Assembly (NCBI GenBank): GCA_030441535.1
Contig: JAUJFZ010000001.1
Span: 462,001-526,000 of the forward strand
Origin: Betaproteobacteria bacterium LSUCC0117
GTDB lineage: Bacteria; Pseudomonadota; Gammaproteobacteria; Burkholderiales; Burkholderiaceae_C
Direction: 5' to 3'
DNA: 64,000 nt
This document shows positions 62,442-64,000 of the stretch, piece after piece. A model generated the notes under the pieces. The model was not told the DNA's origin. It saw nothing but the letters and a program-made list of their open reading frames with translations, and ran no database searches. The first letter of the stretch is position 1. Every line of letters begins with the position of its first letter. The position numbers and the translations under genes are program-made.

Positions 62442-62936
62442 GTGTCGAAAATATTTTCTTCTGCTCTGCTGTGTTGCTTTTTAAGTGGGGTAGCTTCTGC
62501 TACGGCTCAGCCCTTGACGCACGTGCAAAAGAACGGAGTACCGGACGTGGTACATGCTAGTAGTCCTGCTGTTTCCAAAGCAAACGCTATCGCAATCGCT
62601 ATGGTCATTCAGGCTCAACTCGATGCTTTCGCTGCTGACGACGCGTCACTTGCGTTTTCTTACGCAGCGCCAAACATTAAAGCCATGTTTGGTACGCCAG
62701 CGAGGTTTTTACAGATGGTGAAAAGCAGTTACCCAGTGGTCTACAGGCCCACGTCTGTAACATTTCTTGAACCTGAGCCGGATGGCGCAGCCATCATCCA
62801 ACCAGTTGCGATGACGGATGCGCAAGGGAGTGAATGGGTTGCTGTGTATCGCTTGGAACCAGTGTCTGGCAAGGATATATCGTGGCTAATCGCTGGCTGC
62901 GTGTTGAGGGCTAAGAGCCCTCAAACATGGGCTTGA
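62442..62936 (+). CDS. DUF4864 exported protein
   Basis: 164-residue protein from a GTG at 62442, chosen because GAGGGG lies seven bases upstream and the signal peptide (SKIFSSALLCCFLSGVASATAQ, in parts) begins there; an ATG at 62421 would add seven residues. The mature domain has VIQAQLDAFAADDASLAFSYAAP and IKAMFGTPARFLQMVKSSYPVVYRP, the DUF4864 core, an NTF2-like fold. Function unknown, periplasmic by prediction. Confidence 0.75.
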   Translation: MSKIFSSALLCCFLSGVASATAQPLTHVQKNGVPDVVHASSPAVSKANAIAIAMVIQAQLDAFAADDASLAFSYAAPNIKAMFGTPARFLQMVKSSYPVVYRPTSVTFLEPEPDGAAIIQPVAMTDAQGSEWVAVYRLEPVSGKDISWLIAGCVLRAKSPQTWA

Positions 62937-62960
62937 TAACCCGCCCCAACCGCTAACCCG

Positions 62961-63002
62961 CGGTTTCGACCGAGTGACAACTGGAAGTTTTGACGCTTGT
63001 GC
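62961..63002. repeat. 42-bp direct repeat, right copy
   Basis: Matches 29253-29294 with one difference. It runs into the monooxygenase scrap that follows, so the repeat end marks a junction. Confidence 0.75.
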
Positions 63003-63253
63003 TTCTCGCGCAACCAGCCCACGAGGATATTCCTACCCTATTGACGCCAAAAACAGGTAAGTTAGGGTTGCAGGACCACGAAAAGGTGTTCTGTGTGGAC
63101 CATAAAGAGATGGGCGATATCTTTGATATGCGGGGTATTGATCGCGAAAACGGCTGCGTGATCGTCGTGAGACCAGATCAATATGTTTCTCACGTACTTG
63201 CCTTGAACTCTTTTAGCGAGCTCTCAAATTTCGTCTCGGGAGTTTTGGTGTGA
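62981..63253 (+). pseudogene. C-terminal scrap of a FAD aromatic monooxygenase
   Basis: The frame is open from about 62981 and reads LTPKTGKLGLQDHEKVFCVD, then RGIDRENGCVIVVRPDQYVSHVLAL to a TGA at 63253. This matches the C-terminal thioredoxin-like domain of phenol 2-monooxygenase / 3-hydroxybenzoate 4-monooxygenase-type enzymes. The catalytic FAD domains are missing and the 5' boundary coincides with the 42-bp repeat, so the gene was cut by the rearrangement. Confidence 0.65.
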
Positions 63254-63355
63254 AGTGAAATAAATACTCAACACGGAGCTAATTTTGAGACTGGGACGGA
63301 CGGTGAATGACTATTGGTTGAGTAAGTTTTGTAGGATTGTCGTCCCACAGCACCT

Positions 63356-64000
63356 TTAATTTTCACAAGCGTCAGCGCGTAAGTACGCAAACGCATCCTC
63401 ATCATGCACAAAGGTGTGCAAAGCTTCAGTCTGCTCCCAAAAGCCTGCTGCCTTCAAGGCCCGCTCGACCGGTAATTTCACCCCAACCAGAACGAGTATC
63501 CTGCCTTGCACGCTCAGTTGCTGCAAAATTCGTTCCAAGGCTTCGACGCCTGTAGCGTCAATATGGTTCATGGACTGAGCAAACAACACCACGTGTCTAA
63601 CAGTAGGGTCCGCAGCCAACTGGTCGACAATACGCTGCTCTAATGCACTCGCGGATCCAAAGTCAAGCGCCGCATCCATTCGTAAAGCCAGTGTCGCGCA
63701 TGCTAATGGCGGTAAAGACCATAAATGTCGGTCCCGTAAACGTCCATCGGAATGCACCCCTACTTCTACTATGCGTGGGTGTAAGCGCCGATATAAAAAA
63801 TGTGCCAAAGACATCAGCACTCCAGTCATAACTCCCCAGTACATTGAAGGAGCCGATAACAAAGTAGCAACCACAGTGACGCCTGCAATGCCTGCTTCTA
63901 CACGAGCCACAAGCCACAGACGCACAAATTTACTGGGCCTGATTAGCCCCAATACAGCCACCACAACAATCGCTGCCAGCACGGCTTGCGGCACGTGGTG
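63356..64000 (-). CDS. SulP-family anion transporter, C-terminal part (cut by window edge)
   Basis: About 214 residues visible; the frame is open to base 64000, so the N-terminus lies outside. Three hydrophobic segments (AVLAAIVVVAVLGLI, GIAGVTVVATLLSAPSMYWG, VLMSLAHFLYRR) are followed by a cytoplasmic STAS domain (RMDAALDFGSASALEQRIV, HIDATGVEALERILQQL). SulP proteins carry sulfate, bicarbonate or other anions. It sits outside the 42-bp repeat bracket, and its link to sulfonate use is only by proximity. Confidence 0.85.
   Translation of the reverse strand, partial: HHVPQAVLAAIVVVAVLGLIRPSKFVRLWLVARVEAGIAGVTVVATLLSAPSMYWGVMTGVLMSLAHFLYRRLHPRIVEVGVHSDGRLRDRHLWSLPPLACATLALRMDAALDFGSASALEQRIVDQLAADPTVRHVVLFAQSMNHIDATGVEALERILQQLSVQGRILVLVGVKLPVERALKAAGFWEQTEALHTFVHDEDAFAYLRADACEN

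Overview
The window looks like chromosomal DNA of a betaproteobacterium, most likely Burkholderiales. Reasons: TRAP transporters for organic acids and sulfonates, two MocR-type regulators, CaiB and acyl-CoA dehydrogenase modules, PcoA/CopA-type copper resistance, and coding density and codon use typical of that order. This is a family-level judgement from protein similarity recalled by eye; no search was run. The window mixes catabolic operons with several layers of integrated DNA.

Layout. (1) 1-7032: one forward operon for sialic acid use: TRAP transporter siaPQM (siaP is cut by the window edge), N-acetylneuraminate lyase, nanE, nanK, a PIG-L/LmbE deacetylase where nagA would be expected, and a SIS-domain glucosamine-6-phosphate deaminase-like protein. 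(2) 7.3-12.4 kb: a copper-resistance block (Cys/His-rich secreted protein, small periplasmic protein, TolC-like lipoprotein, multicopper oxidase, cupredoxin, CusF-like protein) lying between two direct copies of a dispersed repeat; a third copy precedes an integrase operon at 62.1 kb. (3) 12.5-19.4 kb: a reverse-strand acyl-CoA-type catabolic cluster of unknown substrate with a divergent LysR regulator, including a chimeric livK-caiB pseudogene. (4) 19.6-20.7 kb: a HigBA-type toxin-antitoxin pair and a DUF3703 protein. (5) 21.1-29.0 kb: a 7.8-kb integrative element bounded by about 102-bp direct repeats that contain the 3' part of a tRNA-Val(CAC) gene. It carries a tyrosine integrase, a RepA-like ATPase, an overlapping HIT/HNH pair (possible defence cargo), an outer-membrane protein and secreted proteins. 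(6) 29.0-29.9 kb: gene scraps and repeats.

(7) 29.9-54.8 kb: a large organosulfonate dissimilation region. Taurine would enter by TauKLM, be oxidised by TauXY to sulfoacetaldehyde, be cleaved by Xsc to acetyl phosphate plus sulfite, and become acetyl-CoA through Pta. Sulfite or sulfate would leave by a YeiH-type and a TSUP-type exporter. An HpsN-like dehydrogenase, a DegT-type aminotransferase and a PLP decarboxylase form a second operon that may feed C3 sulfonates into taurine. A GMC oxidoreductase with a divergent IclR regulator resembles the isethionate arrangement IseJ/IseR. Less expected are a CobS/CobT-like AAA+/VWA pair without cobN, two Lin0512 proteins and a cupin.

(8) 54.8-63.3 kb: a second mobile region: a third tRNA 3'-end fragment, a 522-residue protein with palm-polymerase-like motifs, a 254-bp inverted-repeat unit, two tyrosine recombinases, two unrecognised proteins, a DUF6876 protein, a DUF4864 protein and a monooxygenase scrap. 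A 42-bp direct repeat (29,253 and 62,961) brackets regions 7 and 8. (9) 63.4-64.0 kb: the C-terminal part of a SulP transporter, cut by the window edge.

The most interesting points are the HpsN/aminotransferase/decarboxylase operon, the CobST-like pair in a taurine cluster, the polymerase-like mobile-element protein, and the PIG-L substitution in the sialic acid operon.
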